Shown here: positions 16,913-25,115 of the stretch, in pieces
Position numbering within the stretch: the stretch's first letter is position 1
How the letters are laid out: each line of letters opens with the position of its first letter
DNA from: Phycisphaerae bacterium
Lineage (GTDB): Bacteria; Planctomycetota; Phycisphaerae; Phycisphaerales; UBA1924
Assembly (NCBI GenBank): GCA_002706885.1
Contig: PAKY01000079.1
Span: 1 to 57,712, forward strand
Direction of reading: 5' to 3'
Length of the DNA: 57,712 nucleotides
Notes under the pieces: generated by a model
Databases searched by the model: none
The model's input: only the letters and a program-made list of their open reading frames with translations
What the model was told of the DNA's origin: nothing
Translations under genes and position numbers: made by a program

Positions 16913-18268
16913 ATGCCGGACGAGACCGTCAGCCGCAGATCGTTTGATCGCGAGAGAGCCTCGCGCTTGGAGGCGGAGCGTCTGCTCGAAGAGAAGTCCC
17001 GGGAGCTCTATTTCGCGAACGAGAAGCTTCGGGAGGCGAACAGGGAATTGGAGCGGCGGATCGACGACGCGACGGCAAGGTTGCGCGGCGCCCTCGCGAA
17101 CGCGCGGGCGGCGAGCGAGACGAAGTCGGCGTTTCTGGCGAACGTCAGCCACGAGGTGCGCACGCCGCTGACGGCGATCATCGGCTTCACGGAGCTTGCG
17201 CTCAAAGACCCGGGCGTCGTCGGCACGTCACGCGATTGGCTGACCAAGGTCCGTCGGAACGCCGACCATCTGCTCGAGCTCCTGAACGATGTCCTCGATC
17301 TCTCGAAGATAGAGGCGGGCGAGATGCACATCGAGCGGATCGCTGTCGACCCGTGTGAACTCGCGGTGTCGGTCGTCGACCTTGTCCGGCCGCTCGCGGA
17401 ACGGAAGGGGTTGCCGATCGAGGTCTCGATCGACCAAGCCGTGCCGCGACGGATTGCGTCGGACCCGCTCCGGTTGCGACAGATCCTGACGAATCTGCTC
17501 TCCAACGCGATCAAGTTCACCGACGAGGGCGGCGTCTCGATCGCGGTGTGCGCGGTCGGTGATGATCGGATCGCGGTGACGGTCTCGGACACCGGGATCG
17601 GCGTCGCGCCGGACAGGCTCGAGTCGATCTTCGAGGCGTTCTCGCAGGCGGACGAGAGCACGACGCGACGGTACGGCGGCACGGGGCTCGGGCTCGCGGT
17701 GTCCCGGGCGATGGCGACACTCGTCGGAGGTGAACTGACGGTTGAGTCAAGCTGGGGCGTCGGGAGCAGCTTCACGCTCAGCGTTCCGGCGAACACGATC
17801 GGCTTACCCGCAGTGGATCCCGCGGCGGCTCGTCTGAACGGCGGCAAGGGGAAGGTCGCGGACGATGCGCTCGCAGGGCAGCGGGTGCTGGTCGTTGACG
17901 ACGTGGAGGACAACCGCGTCCTCATCGAGGCGTTGCTCGAGAGCCGAGGCGCGCGTGTGGTCTGCGTGGTCGACGGTAGGCAGGGGATCGACGCGGCGCT
18001 CGATGCGCGGGACGCGGGGCGGCCGTTCGCCGTGGTGTTGATGGACGTGCAGATGCCGGTGCTGGACGGGCACGACGCGACAAGAAAGCTCCGCGAGGTG
18101 GGCTACGACGGATGGATCGTGAGCCTTTCCGCGAACGCGATGGCGGGCGACGCGGAGCGGAGCCTTTCGGCCGGATGCGACCGGGTCCTCTCCAAACCGA
18201 TCGATGGGAGGCGATTGATCGCGACGTGCGCAGAGCTTGCGTCGCGGAGTCGGTCGCTCGCGGCGTGA
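16913..18268 (+). CDS. Cytoplasmic hybrid histidine kinase, probable H-NOX partner
   Basis: I choose the ATG at 16913 because GGAG lies eight bases upstream; a GTG at 16904 is possible. The 451-residue protein has no membrane segment. Residues about 10-65 form a coiled coil, followed by HisKA with the phospho-acceptor His80 in NVSHEVRTPL, HATPase_c with the N box and DTGIGV and GGTGLGLAVS boxes, and a C-terminal receiver with Asp378 in LMDVQMP and the conserved Lys in LSKPID. The layout matches HnoK-type kinases regulated by H-NOX. No HPt or output protein is nearby, so the next step of the phosphorelay must lie elsewhere. Confidence 0.93.
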   Translation: MPDETVSRRSFDRERASRLEAERLLEEKSRELYFANEKLREANRELERRIDDATARLRGALANARAASETKSAFLANVSHEVRTPLTAIIGFTELALKDPGVVGTSRDWLTKVRRNADHLLELLNDVLDLSKIEAGEMHIERIAVDPCELAVSVVDLVRPLAERKGLPIEVSIDQAVPRRIASDPLRLRQILTNLLSNAIKFTDEGGVSIAVCAVGDDRIAVTVSDTGIGVAPDRLESIFEAFSQADESTTRRYGGTGLGLAVSRAMATLVGGELTVESSWGVGSSFTLSVPANTIGLPAVDPAAARLNGGKGKVADDALAGQRVLVVDDVEDNRVLIEALLESRGARVVCVVDGRQGIDAALDARDAGRPFAVVLMDVQMPVLDGHDATRKLREVGYDGWIVSLSANAMAGDAERSLSAGCDRVLSKPIDGRRLIATCAELASRSRSLAA

Positions 18269-18278
18269 ACTCGCTCGG

Positions 18279-19859
18279 TCATTCCCATTCGATGGTCGCG
18301 GGCGGCTTCGAGCTGATGTCGTAGACGACGCGGTTGACGCCGCGGACCTCGTTGATGATGCGGTTGCTGATCGTCGCGAGGACGTCGAAGGGAATGCGGG
18401 CCCAGTCGGCGGTCATGAAGTCCTGCGTCTCGACGGCGCGGACCGCGACGACGCTCTCGTAGGTCCGCCCGTCGCCCATCACGCCGACCGAGTTCACGGG
18501 CAGGAGGACGGCGAAGACCTGGCTGGTGCGCCGGTAAAGCTCGGCGGCGACGATCTCTTCGAGCACAATCTCGTCGCAGTCGCGGAGTATGCGGAGGCGT
18601 TCGGGGGTGATATCGCCGAGAACGCGGACCGCGAGGCCCGGCCCGGGGAAGGGGTGTCGCCAGATGATCTGGTCAGGCAGGCCGAGGACCTCGCCGAGCT
18701 TGCGGACCTCGTCCTTGAAGAGTTCGCGGAGCGGTTCGATGAGCTCGAAGCCGAGTTCCTCCGGCAGGCCGCCGACGTTGTGGTGGAGCTTGATGTTCGC
18801 GGCGTTGCCCGCGTGGCCATGGCCGCTCTCGATGACGTCGGGGTAGAGGGTGCCCTGGGCGAGGTAGCGGACGTCGTCGAGGTCGTTCGACGCTTCCTTG
18901 AAGACGTCGATGAAACGGTGTCCGATCCGCCGACGCTTCTCCTGCGGATCGACGATGCCTTCGAGATCGGAGAGAAACGCGTCGGAGGCGTCGACAACGC
19001 GGATGTCCATCGAGAGATGATCGCGGAAGGTCGTTTCCACGAGATCTCGCTCGTTCTTGCGCAGGAGCCCGTTGTCGACGAACACGCAAGTGACGCGGTC
19101 GCCGATCGCGCTGTGGAGCAGTGCGGCGGCCACGGAGCTATCGACGCCGCCCGAGAGCCCGCAGAGCACGCGTCCGCCGGCCGCGACCTGCTCGCGGATG
19201 CGTTCGCGTTCCGACTCGGCGAAGTTGGCCATGCGCCAATCGCCCGAGCAGCCGCAGATCTCGTAGACGAAGTTGCGGATGAGGTCGATGCCGTGGGGCG
19301 TGTGCGTGACCTCTGGGTGGAACTGCACGCCGTAGAAGCGACGGTCCGGGTCGGTTGAACGCACGGCGGCATTGGGGCAGCTCGGCGTGACGGCAATCGG
19401 TTCGAGGCCGGCGGCGGCGAGATCACTGACCTGGTCGCCGTGGCTCATCCACACGGTTGTGTGATCGGGGATGCCCGTCAGGAGTCCTCCGGCGGTCTTG
19501 ATGTCGAGAGCGGCGCGGCCGAACTCGCGTCGCCCGGCCTGCTCGATGTTGGCGCCCATCACCTGGCAGGCGAGCTGCATGCCGTAGCAGATGCCCAGGA
19601 CGGGGATGCCGAGGTCGAGGATGGCGGGGTCGCAGCGCGGGGCGTCGTCGAGGTACACGCTCGCCGGCCCACCCGATAGGATGATGCCCTTGGGCCGCAT
19701 GTCGCGGAGTTCATCGACCGATACGGAAGGGCTGACGAGGACGGAGTAGGCGCCGGACTCGCGCACGCGTCTCGCGATGAGCTGTGCGGTCTGTGAGCCG
19801 AAATCGAGGATCGGTATCACGTCCTGATGCGGAGACGGGGTTTGCATCGAGGGGTCCAT
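18279..19859 (-). CDS. guaA: GMP synthase (glutamine-hydrolysing)
   Basis: This 526-residue enzyme converts XMP to GMP with glutamine and ATP. The class I glutamine amidotransferase domain at the N-terminus shows [18 protein letters not shown], the nucleophile Cys in [11 protein letters not shown] and the His/Glu pair in [10 protein letters not shown]. The ATP pyrophosphatase domain has the PP-loop [12 protein letters not shown], and the C-terminal dimerisation domain ends TIEWE as in nearly all GuaA. Length is normal. Two ATG codons lie at 19859 and 19847; I keep the first, with little to choose between them. It converges on the hybrid kinase gene with a 10 bp gap. Confidence 0.98.
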   Translation of the reverse strand: MDPSMQTPSPHQDVIPILDFGSQTAQLIARRVRESGAYSVLVSPSVSVDELRDMRPKGIILSGGPASVYLDDAPRCDPAILDLGIPVLGICYGMQLACQVMGANIEQAGRREFGRAALDIKTAGGLLTGIPDHTTVWMSHGDQVSDLAAAGLEPIAVTPSCPNAAVRSTDPDRRFYGVQFHPEVTHTPHGIDLIRNFVYEICGCSGDWRMANFAESERERIREQVAAGGRVLCGLSGGVDSSVAAALLHSAIGDRVTCVFVDNGLLRKNERDLVETTFRDHLSMDIRVVDASDAFLSDLEGIVDPQEKRRRIGHRFIDVFKEASNDLDDVRYLAQGTLYPDVIESGHGHAGNAANIKLHHNVGGLPEELGFELIEPLRELFKDEVRKLGEVLGLPDQIIWRHPFPGPGLAVRVLGDITPERLRILRDCDEIVLEEIVAAELYRRTSQVFAVLLPVNSVGVMGDGRTYESVVAVRAVETQDFMTADWARIPFDVLATISNRIINEVRGVNRVVYDISSKPPATIEWE

Positions 19860-20279
19860 TCAACGGCGGGGCGTCGGACGCGTGCTTCGGATCGGGAGAA
19901 ACGGGAACGTTACGCGCGGCTGGTTCGCTGGTCGATCGTCTGTCTCACGACGGTGTTGGTCGGAGGTTGTTTTTCGACGCCGACGGGGTTTGACTCGCCC
20001 GACCCAAATGAACGGCTCCGCGCGATACTCGGCTCTCGCTCCGAACCGGATGCGCAGGCCGTCCCGGAACTCGTTGATCAGCTCGAGGCGACCGACCCGG
20101 CGGCCCGTATGCTCGCGATCCGGGCGCTCGCCGAAAGAACAGGCTCAACAAGGGGATATCATCATTCCTCCCCGGAGGTCGAGCGGGCGGCCGCGGTTGA
20201 GCGGTGGCGGGAGTGGGTACGGGATCAGGGCTATTCGGGGGGCGTTGTCGAGGATCGGTCGGCGGTCGAATCTCGGTAA
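19827..20279 (+). CDS. Small putative lipoprotein with HEAT-like segment
   Basis: I do not recognise this 150-residue protein. A basic N-terminus (residues 1-35) is followed by a hydrophobic stretch and lipobox LVGGC, so a lipid-anchored periplasmic protein is likely. After that, [27 protein letters not shown] is a single HEAT-repeat-like helical pair. The start is uncertain: the ATG at 19827 lies 33 bp inside the divergent guaA, no good Shine-Dalgarno is seen, and the long basic leader is unusual. It is followed one base later by the RsbW-like gene, so they are probably co-transcribed. Confidence 0.6.
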   Translation: MRRRGLHRGVHSTAGRRTRASDREKRERYARLVRWSIVCLTTVLVGGCFSTPTGFDSPDPNERLRAILGSRSEPDAQAVPELVDQLEATDPAARMLAIRALAERTGSTRGYHHSSPEVERAAAVERWREWVRDQGYSGGVVEDRSAVESR

Positions 20280-20280
20280 C

Positions 20281-20790
20281 ATGCCCGGGACCGGGGAAGC
20301 CGGACGCAATCGCATGGAAGAACGCCCACACATCCGCATCGAGCTCGTGAGCGACCCGATCTATCTGAGCGGGGCGAGGGAGCTCGTCGGATCGGTGGCG
20401 AGGCGTCTCGGCTTCGATGATCGGCAGTGTTCGAAGATCGTGCTTGCCGTCGACGAGGCGTTGTGCAACGTCATCCGTCACGGCTACGACCGCGCGACCG
20501 ACAAGCCGATCTGGGTCGAGATCTGGCCGCTGCGCACGGGCGGCGAGATCTCGGGCATGCGGCTCCGCATCGAGGACGAGGCGAAGCAGGTCGACCCGTC
20601 GCGGATGCGTGGGCGGGAGCTTTCGGATATCAAGCCGGGTGGGCTCGGCGTTCACATCATCCGCGAGGTGATGGACGAGGTTGTCTACGAACGCCGTCCG
20701 GAACGAGGGATGCGGCTGACGATGCTTAAGAAACTGACGGCGCCGGGGCGCAAGGACAAGGCCACGGCGGCCGCAGAGGGGGTCTCATGA
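20281..20790 (+). CDS. Anti-sigma factor / RsbW-type serine kinase-like ATPase
   Basis: This 169-residue protein (157 if it begins at the ATG at 20314) is a GHKL-fold ATP-binding protein. The N box VLAVDEALCNVIRHGY and the G boxes IEDEAKQVDP and GGLGVHIIREVMDEV are typical of RsbW/SpoIIAB kinases. It overlaps the STAS-domain gene by four bases (ATGA), the classic anti-sigma and antagonist pair. By family knowledge the kinase binds a sigma factor and phosphorylates the STAS partner. No sigma factor gene is close, so the target is unknown. Confidence 0.88.
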   Translation: MPGTGEAGRNRMEERPHIRIELVSDPIYLSGARELVGSVARRLGFDDRQCSKIVLAVDEALCNVIRHGYDRATDKPIWVEIWPLRTGGEISGMRLRIEDEAKQVDPSRMRGRELSDIKPGGLGVHIIREVMDEVVYERRPERGMRLTMLKKLTAPGRKDKATAAAEGVS

Positions 20791-21134
20791 CCGGGGAAGA
20801 GTGGATCAGCGTCGAGCAGACGGGCGACAACGCGGTCGTCCTGGCGCCGTCGGCGGACATCGACATGAGCCGCTCGCCTGAGTTCCGCGCGGCGATTCAA
20901 GAGGCGTTCCGCACGCGGGGCGTTACGAGGGTGGTCATCGACCTGGACGGCGTGGGTTACATGGACAGTTCCGGTCTGGCGACGCTCGTCGAGGCGATGC
21001 GGACGAGCAAGAGCCAGTCGACGCCGATGGTGCTGTGCGGGATGAACGAACGCGTCCGCGCGATCTTCGAGATCGCCAGGCTCCACCAGTTCTTCACGAT
21101 CACTGACACGCGTGACGCCGCGATGAGCACCTGA
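20787..21134 (+). CDS. Anti-anti-sigma factor, STAS domain (RsbV/SpoIIAA-like)
   Basis: This 115-residue protein is a single STAS domain. The phospho-site region reads LDGVGYMDSSGLATLVEA, with Ser61-Ser62 in the DSSGL motif phosphorylated in RsbV and SpoIIAA. It starts inside the stop of the kinase-like gene (ATGA overlap) and runs 18 bp short of an MlaE permease gene. Partner switching with the upstream kinase is the likely role. STAS proteins also accompany MlaE-type transporters (MlaB), so a role in that transporter is a second possibility. Confidence 0.9.
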   Translation: MTGEEWISVEQTGDNAVVLAPSADIDMSRSPEFRAAIQEAFRTRGVTRVVIDLDGVGYMDSSGLATLVEAMRTSKSQSTPMVLCGMNERVRAIFEIARLHQFFTITDTRDAAMST

Positions 21135-21151
21135 CGCCCCGATCCGCCCGC

Positions 21152-22024
21152 ATGGCCGAACAGCAGCAGACACGATCCGCCGACCGCTCCTTCGACCGTC
21201 CGGGTCCTCTGGCGACGGTCGTGCTCGCGCCGATCGGTTTCATCGGTCAGCGCGTTCTCTCATTGCTCGATCGGATCGGGGGCGCCCTCCTGCTGTTCCT
21301 GAACGGGGCGGGTTGGGTGTGGCGGAGCTTCACGGAGCGACGCGTCCGACTCGGCAAACGGGCGATCGTGAGCCAGATCGTCCGCGTGGGCGTGCGGTCG
21401 ATCTTCATCGTCTCGCTCGTGAGCGGTGTGGTCGGGATGATTCTCGCGATCCAGCTCGCGCCGCCGCTCGACGAGTTCGGGCAGCGACCGCTGGTCGCGA
21501 ACATCATCGGCGTGGCGGTGCTACGCGAGCTCGGCCCGCTGATCGGCGCGATCGTGTTGACGGGGTTCGCGGGTGCGTCGATCGCGGCGGAAATCGGAAC
21601 GATGGTCGTGAGCGAGGAGATCGAGGCGCTCGAGGCCCACGCCCTCAACCCCGTTCGTTTCCTCGTGGTTCCGCGGGTGATCGCTTCGATCATGAGCATG
21701 ACGGCGCTCGGGGTCATCGCGAGCGTCGTCGCGATCGCGATGGCGACGCTCGTTTCCGTCACGCTCCTCGAGATCCCCTACCCGGTCTTCATGGGCAACC
21801 TCAAGGCGCAGGCCGGCATGGCGGACTTCGTCAGCGGGTTCGTGAAGGGCGGCGTGTTCGGGCTGCTCATCGGCGTGATCGCTTGTCACAACGGCCTCGC
21901 GGTCACGGGCGGCGCCGCGGGCGTCGGGTCGGCGACGACGAACACCGTGGTGCATTGCGTCGTGGCGATCATCTTCGCGGACCTGGTCTTCACCGCGATC
22001 TTCTTCGCGATCGGCCTGGTCTGA
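21152..22024 (+). CDS. MlaE-family ABC transporter permease
   Basis: This 290-residue membrane protein has the MlaE/YrbE domain. Signature stretches are QLAPPLDEFGQRPLVANIIG, LRELGPLIGAIVLTGFAGASIAAEIG and TMVVSEEIEALEAHALNP, the usual core of MlaE proteins, with five or so membrane segments. Such permeases move phospholipids or related lipids between the inner and outer membrane with MlaF ATPase and MlaD, neither of which is here. About 50 residues precede the core. It probably shares a transcript with the STAS and kinase genes. Confidence 0.92.
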   Translation: MAEQQQTRSADRSFDRPGPLATVVLAPIGFIGQRVLSLLDRIGGALLLFLNGAGWVWRSFTERRVRLGKRAIVSQIVRVGVRSIFIVSLVSGVVGMILAIQLAPPLDEFGQRPLVANIIGVAVLRELGPLIGAIVLTGFAGASIAAEIGTMVVSEEIEALEAHALNPVRFLVVPRVIASIMSMTALGVIASVVAIAMATLVSVTLLEIPYPVFMGNLKAQAGMADFVSGFVKGGVFGLLIGVIACHNGLAVTGGAAGVGSATTNTVVHCVVAIIFADLVFTAIFFAIGLV

Positions 22025-22034
22025 TGGTGGCGGG

Positions 22035-23033
22035 TCAGCGTCGATAACCGCTCGGGTGCTCCATCGCCGAGTAGGCCTCGCGGAGCAGCGACATGCCGAG
22101 GAAGCCGCTGACGGCGAGCCCGGACATCACCAACGCCTCCTTGATCGCCCCCGTCGCGTAGAGCCAGACGCAGGCGTAGAGACAGAGCCAGAGCGCGCCG
22201 TAGCGGGTGACCTTGTCCGCGGCTCGGGCGCCCATGCCGGTTGAGCGGACGCGCCGGACGGCGATCATGACAAACAACCCCGCGAGGACGACCTGGGCGC
22301 CGATCGCGACGACCGGCACGTCCGCTGGCCAGACTGCGGCGAGGGTGTCGCGTTCGGCTTCGGGGGCTCGCGATCGCATCACCGCGATCATGGCGACCGA
22401 GAGACCGAGCCAGCTCGCAACGGCGAACGCGATGGCCCGACGGCTGATGGGAGGGCGTTTGCGTCCGATGAAGTGGGCCGCGGCGTTCACCCCGAGGGCG
22501 TGTGTCATGACCAGCCACACGGGCCAGAGGAACCGGAGGCCGATGTTCGGCGTGAGCATGTGAGCCGCGTAGACGACCCCGATCAGGAGCATGCCGATCG
22601 CGGGGATCCGGGTGCCGACGACATTGAACGCGAGCGCGGCGAGGGCCGCGACGCCCACGAGCCCGACCGCCACCGAACCGAAGACCGAGGCGCCGAGAAC
22701 GGACGCGATCAGCGTGATCGCGACCACGACCGACGCGGTTTCGGCCCCGATCTGGCCAGCGCTGATGGGACGGTCGCGGTGGAACGCCCGATCTCGGGAG
22801 GCGTCGACCACGTCGTTGAGGCACGCGGAGAAGGCGTACAGAGCTGACCCCATCACCGCCCCGCTTGCCAGGAGGATCCAAAGGGGGGTGTCGGCGTACG
22901 CCTCCGGGCAACTCCGCGGCTCTTCGGCGCGTGTCCACAGGATCACGAACCACACGTTCGCGACCGCCGCGAACGCGGTGGAGAGCCTGGAGAGGCGGAG
23001 AACGCCGATGAGTCGGAGCAGCCAGGGTCGCAC
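22035..23033 (-). CDS. UbiA-family prenyltransferase
   Basis: This 332-residue membrane protein has the first Asp-rich motif NDVVDASRD near residue 70, followed by RDRPISAGQI, the conserved region of UbiA-family enzymes that bind prenyl diphosphate with magnesium. A second Asp motif is less clear; the equivalent region at residues about 185-215 lacks an obvious DxxxD. About eight or nine hydrophobic segments are present. Members attach isoprenoids to aromatic acceptors in quinone, haem or lipid synthesis; a specific reaction cannot be given. It starts 50 bp from the divergent ribH gene. Confidence 0.85.
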   Translation of the reverse strand: MRPWLLRLIGVLRLSRLSTAFAAVANVWFVILWTRAEEPRSCPEAYADTPLWILLASGAVMGSALYAFSACLNDVVDASRDRAFHRDRPISAGQIGAETASVVVAITLIASVLGASVFGSVAVGLVGVAALAALAFNVVGTRIPAIGMLLIGVVYAAHMLTPNIGLRFLWPVWLVMTHALGVNAAAHFIGRKRPPISRRAIAFAVASWLGLSVAMIAVMRSRAPEAERDTLAAVWPADVPVVAIGAQVVLAGLFVMIAVRRVRSTGMGARAADKVTRYGALWLCLYACVWLYATGAIKEALVMSGLAVSGFLGMSLLREAYSAMEHPSGYRR

Positions 23034-23082
23034 GACGGGCCATGCTACCCGCGGACCAACCGACGGGGTCTACCATCGGCGC

Positions 23083-23622
23083 GTGAGTGACTCCCCGACC
23101 CCATCCGTCTGCATCGCGGTCAGTGTGTACAACGCCAGCGCAACCCGAGCGATGCTCGAGGGCGCCGAGCGGGCGTTCGCCGAGCGGGGTGGCGATCCGA
23201 CCCGCCTCGCCGTTATCGAGACCGCCGGGGCGTTCGAGCTCGCGAGCATCGCGGGCGCGGCGGCGAGGACCGAGCGGTACGACGGCGTCCTGGCCATCGG
23301 GTGCATTGTCCGCGGCGAGACCGACCACGACCGCTACCTGGCCCACGCGATCGCGAACGCCCTCGCCCTGATCCCCCTGGAGACGGGCGTCTGCGCGTCG
23401 TTCGGCGTGCTCACGGTCAGCACGCCCGAGCAGGCGACCGCCCGCGCGGGCGGACCGCAGGGAAACAAGGGCTACGACGCGATGAACGCGCTGCTCGACG
23501 CGATCGGCGGGCGTGACGCGTTGCGGAACAACAAACCCGGCAGCGCCGCGCCGAGGTACACGATCGAAGGCGGCGTGACCCACGACAAGGTGGGCGTTCC
23601 GCAGAAGGAGGGCGCCGTCTGA
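23083..23622 (+). CDS. ribH: 6,7-dimethyl-8-ribityllumazine synthase
   Basis: This is the penultimate enzyme of riboflavin synthesis. The 179-residue protein, from a GTG at 23083, has the family landmarks: TAGAFELASIA (GAFE), GCIVRGETDHDRY with the active-site His, and SFGVLTVSTPEQATARAGG followed by QGNKGYDA. It is about 20 residues longer than usual at the C-terminus, with a tail (RYTIEGGVTHDKVG) of unknown purpose. The stop overlaps the nusB start by one base (TGATG). RibH next to NusB is a common order across bacteria. Confidence 0.94.
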   Translation: MSDSPTPSVCIAVSVYNASATRAMLEGAERAFAERGGDPTRLAVIETAGAFELASIAGAAARTERYDGVLAIGCIVRGETDHDRYLAHAIANALALIPLETGVCASFGVLTVSTPEQATARAGGPQGNKGYDAMNALLDAIGGRDALRNNKPGSAAPRYTIEGGVTHDKVGVPQKEGAV

Positions 23623-24086
23623 TGGCCACCCCACGGGATATCAGGCGCCTTGCGCTGCTCGCCCTCTACCAGATCGACGCCCGCGGCGAGCCGGACCTCG
23701 AGACGATCCGGGATTCTCTCGCCGACGCGCTCGACGTCGAGGACGACGTCGACGGTGGTCGGTTCATCGGTGAGGCCGTTCGATTCAGCGACAGGGAGTA
23801 CGAGAAGGCCTTTGCGCTCGCCTCGGAGGCCTGGGAGGCTCGCCGCGACGCCGATCGCGCGGTCGCCGAGGCCGCTCCGACGTGGCCTGCCCACCGCCAG
23901 GCGCCGATCGATCGAGCCATCCTCAGGCTGGGGTATTACGAACTCACGCTCCGCGCGGCTCCCGCTCCCGTGGTCATCAACGAGACCGTCGAGCTCGCGA
24001 AGGTCTTCAGCGCCGAGAAGTCGCCGCGGTTCATCAACGGCGTCCTCGACACCCTCGCCCGGGCGATTGCTGGCCAGTCGGCGTAG
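23622..24086 (+). CDS. nusB: Transcription antitermination factor NusB
   Basis: This 154-residue RNA-binding protein has the NusB fold signatures RDIRRLALLALYQID at the N-terminus, then PIDRAILRLGYYEL, VVINETVELAKVFS and KSPRFINGVLDTLAR. NusB works with S10 in antitermination at rRNA operons. It starts one base inside the ribH stop, a translational coupling, and is followed 27 bp later by ftsY. Confidence 0.96.
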   Translation: MATPRDIRRLALLALYQIDARGEPDLETIRDSLADALDVEDDVDGGRFIGEAVRFSDREYEKAFALASEAWEARRDADRAVAEAAPTWPAHRQAPIDRAILRLGYYELTLRAAPAPVVINETVELAKVFSAEKSPRFINGVLDTLARAIAGQSA

Positions 24087-24113
24087 CGGCTCGGCCCGGC
24101 TACCCTCTCCGCG

Positions 24114-25040
24114 ATGGCGATGCTCAAGGGAGTTTTCGGCAAACTCAAGCGAGGCCTCGAGAAGACGCGACGCGGCTTCGTGGACGGCCTGCGCTCGATG
24201 GTCACGGGCCGCAAGCTCGACGACGCGCTGATCGACGACCTCGAGGCGCGTCTGATCCAGTCCGACGTGGGCGTGCAGGCGACCCGCCGCCTCATCGAGC
24301 GGATCCGCGCCGACTACAAGGCAGGGAAGCTCAAGAAGGGCGAGGACGTCCTCGACCACCTGAAGACTGAACTCAAGGCGATGTGGCCCGAGGCCGACCG
24401 TGCCCTGGCGAAGGCGACCGATGGGCCGACGGTGATCCTGGTCACGGGCGTCAACGGCGCTGGGAAGACCACGAGCATCGCCAAGCTCTGCGCCACGCTC
24501 CGAGCAGACGGAAAGAGCGTTCTGCTCGGCGCCTGCGACACGTTTCGAGCCGGCGCGGTCCGACAGCTCGAAATCTGGGCCGACCGCCTCGGCGTCGAGA
24601 TCGTCCGAGGTCAGTCGGGCGGCGACCCCGCGGCCGTGGCGTTCGACGCGGTCAACGCGGGCATCTCTCGCGGCGTCGATGTCGTGATTCTGGACACCGC
24701 CGGTCGCCTGCCCACTCAGAACGGGCTGATGGACCAACTCGGCAAAATCGCCCGCGTTGCGGGCAAGCGGATCGAGGGCGCCCCGCACGAAACGCTCCTG
24801 GTCGTCGACGCCACCACGGGCCAGAACGCGGTCCGCCAGGCCGAGGCCTTCGGTCAGGCGGCCGGCGTGACGGGCATCTTCCTCGCCAAGCTCGACGGAA
24901 CGGCCAAGGGCGGCGTTGTGATCGCGATCCGCGAAGCGACCGATATCCCCGTCAAGTACGTCGGCTTCGGCGAAACGCCCGACGACGTCGAGCCGTTCGA
25001 CCCCGAGAGCTTCATCGACGCGATGTTCGCCCTCGACTGA
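24114..25040 (+). CDS. ftsY: Signal recognition particle receptor FtsY
   Basis: This 308-residue SRP receptor GTPase has a helical N domain (residues about 1-95) with the ALLEADV-like motif reading LIQSDVG, then the NG domain: P-loop GVNGAGKTTSIAKL, DTFRAGAVRQLE, DTAGRLP, and TKLDGTAKGG-type G4 reading AKLDGTAKGG. The C-terminal GVGE-type segment is KYVGFGETPDD. The acidic A domain of E. coli FtsY is lacking, as in many bacteria. It targets ribosomes translating membrane proteins to SecYEG. It is the last gene in the ribH-nusB-ftsY operon. Confidence 0.97.
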   Translation: MAMLKGVFGKLKRGLEKTRRGFVDGLRSMVTGRKLDDALIDDLEARLIQSDVGVQATRRLIERIRADYKAGKLKKGEDVLDHLKTELKAMWPEADRALAKATDGPTVILVTGVNGAGKTTSIAKLCATLRADGKSVLLGACDTFRAGAVRQLEIWADRLGVEIVRGQSGGDPAAVAFDAVNAGISRGVDVVILDTAGRLPTQNGLMDQLGKIARVAGKRIEGAPHETLLVVDATTGQNAVRQAEAFGQAAGVTGIFLAKLDGTAKGGVVIAIREATDIPVKYVGFGETPDDVEPFDPESFIDAMFALD

Positions 25041-25115
25041 GCAAGCACAGATCCGGTCGGATTTCCCGCGTCCACGCCGATCTGATCCGGTAGACGCCCA
25101 GCGGAGACCAATCAC

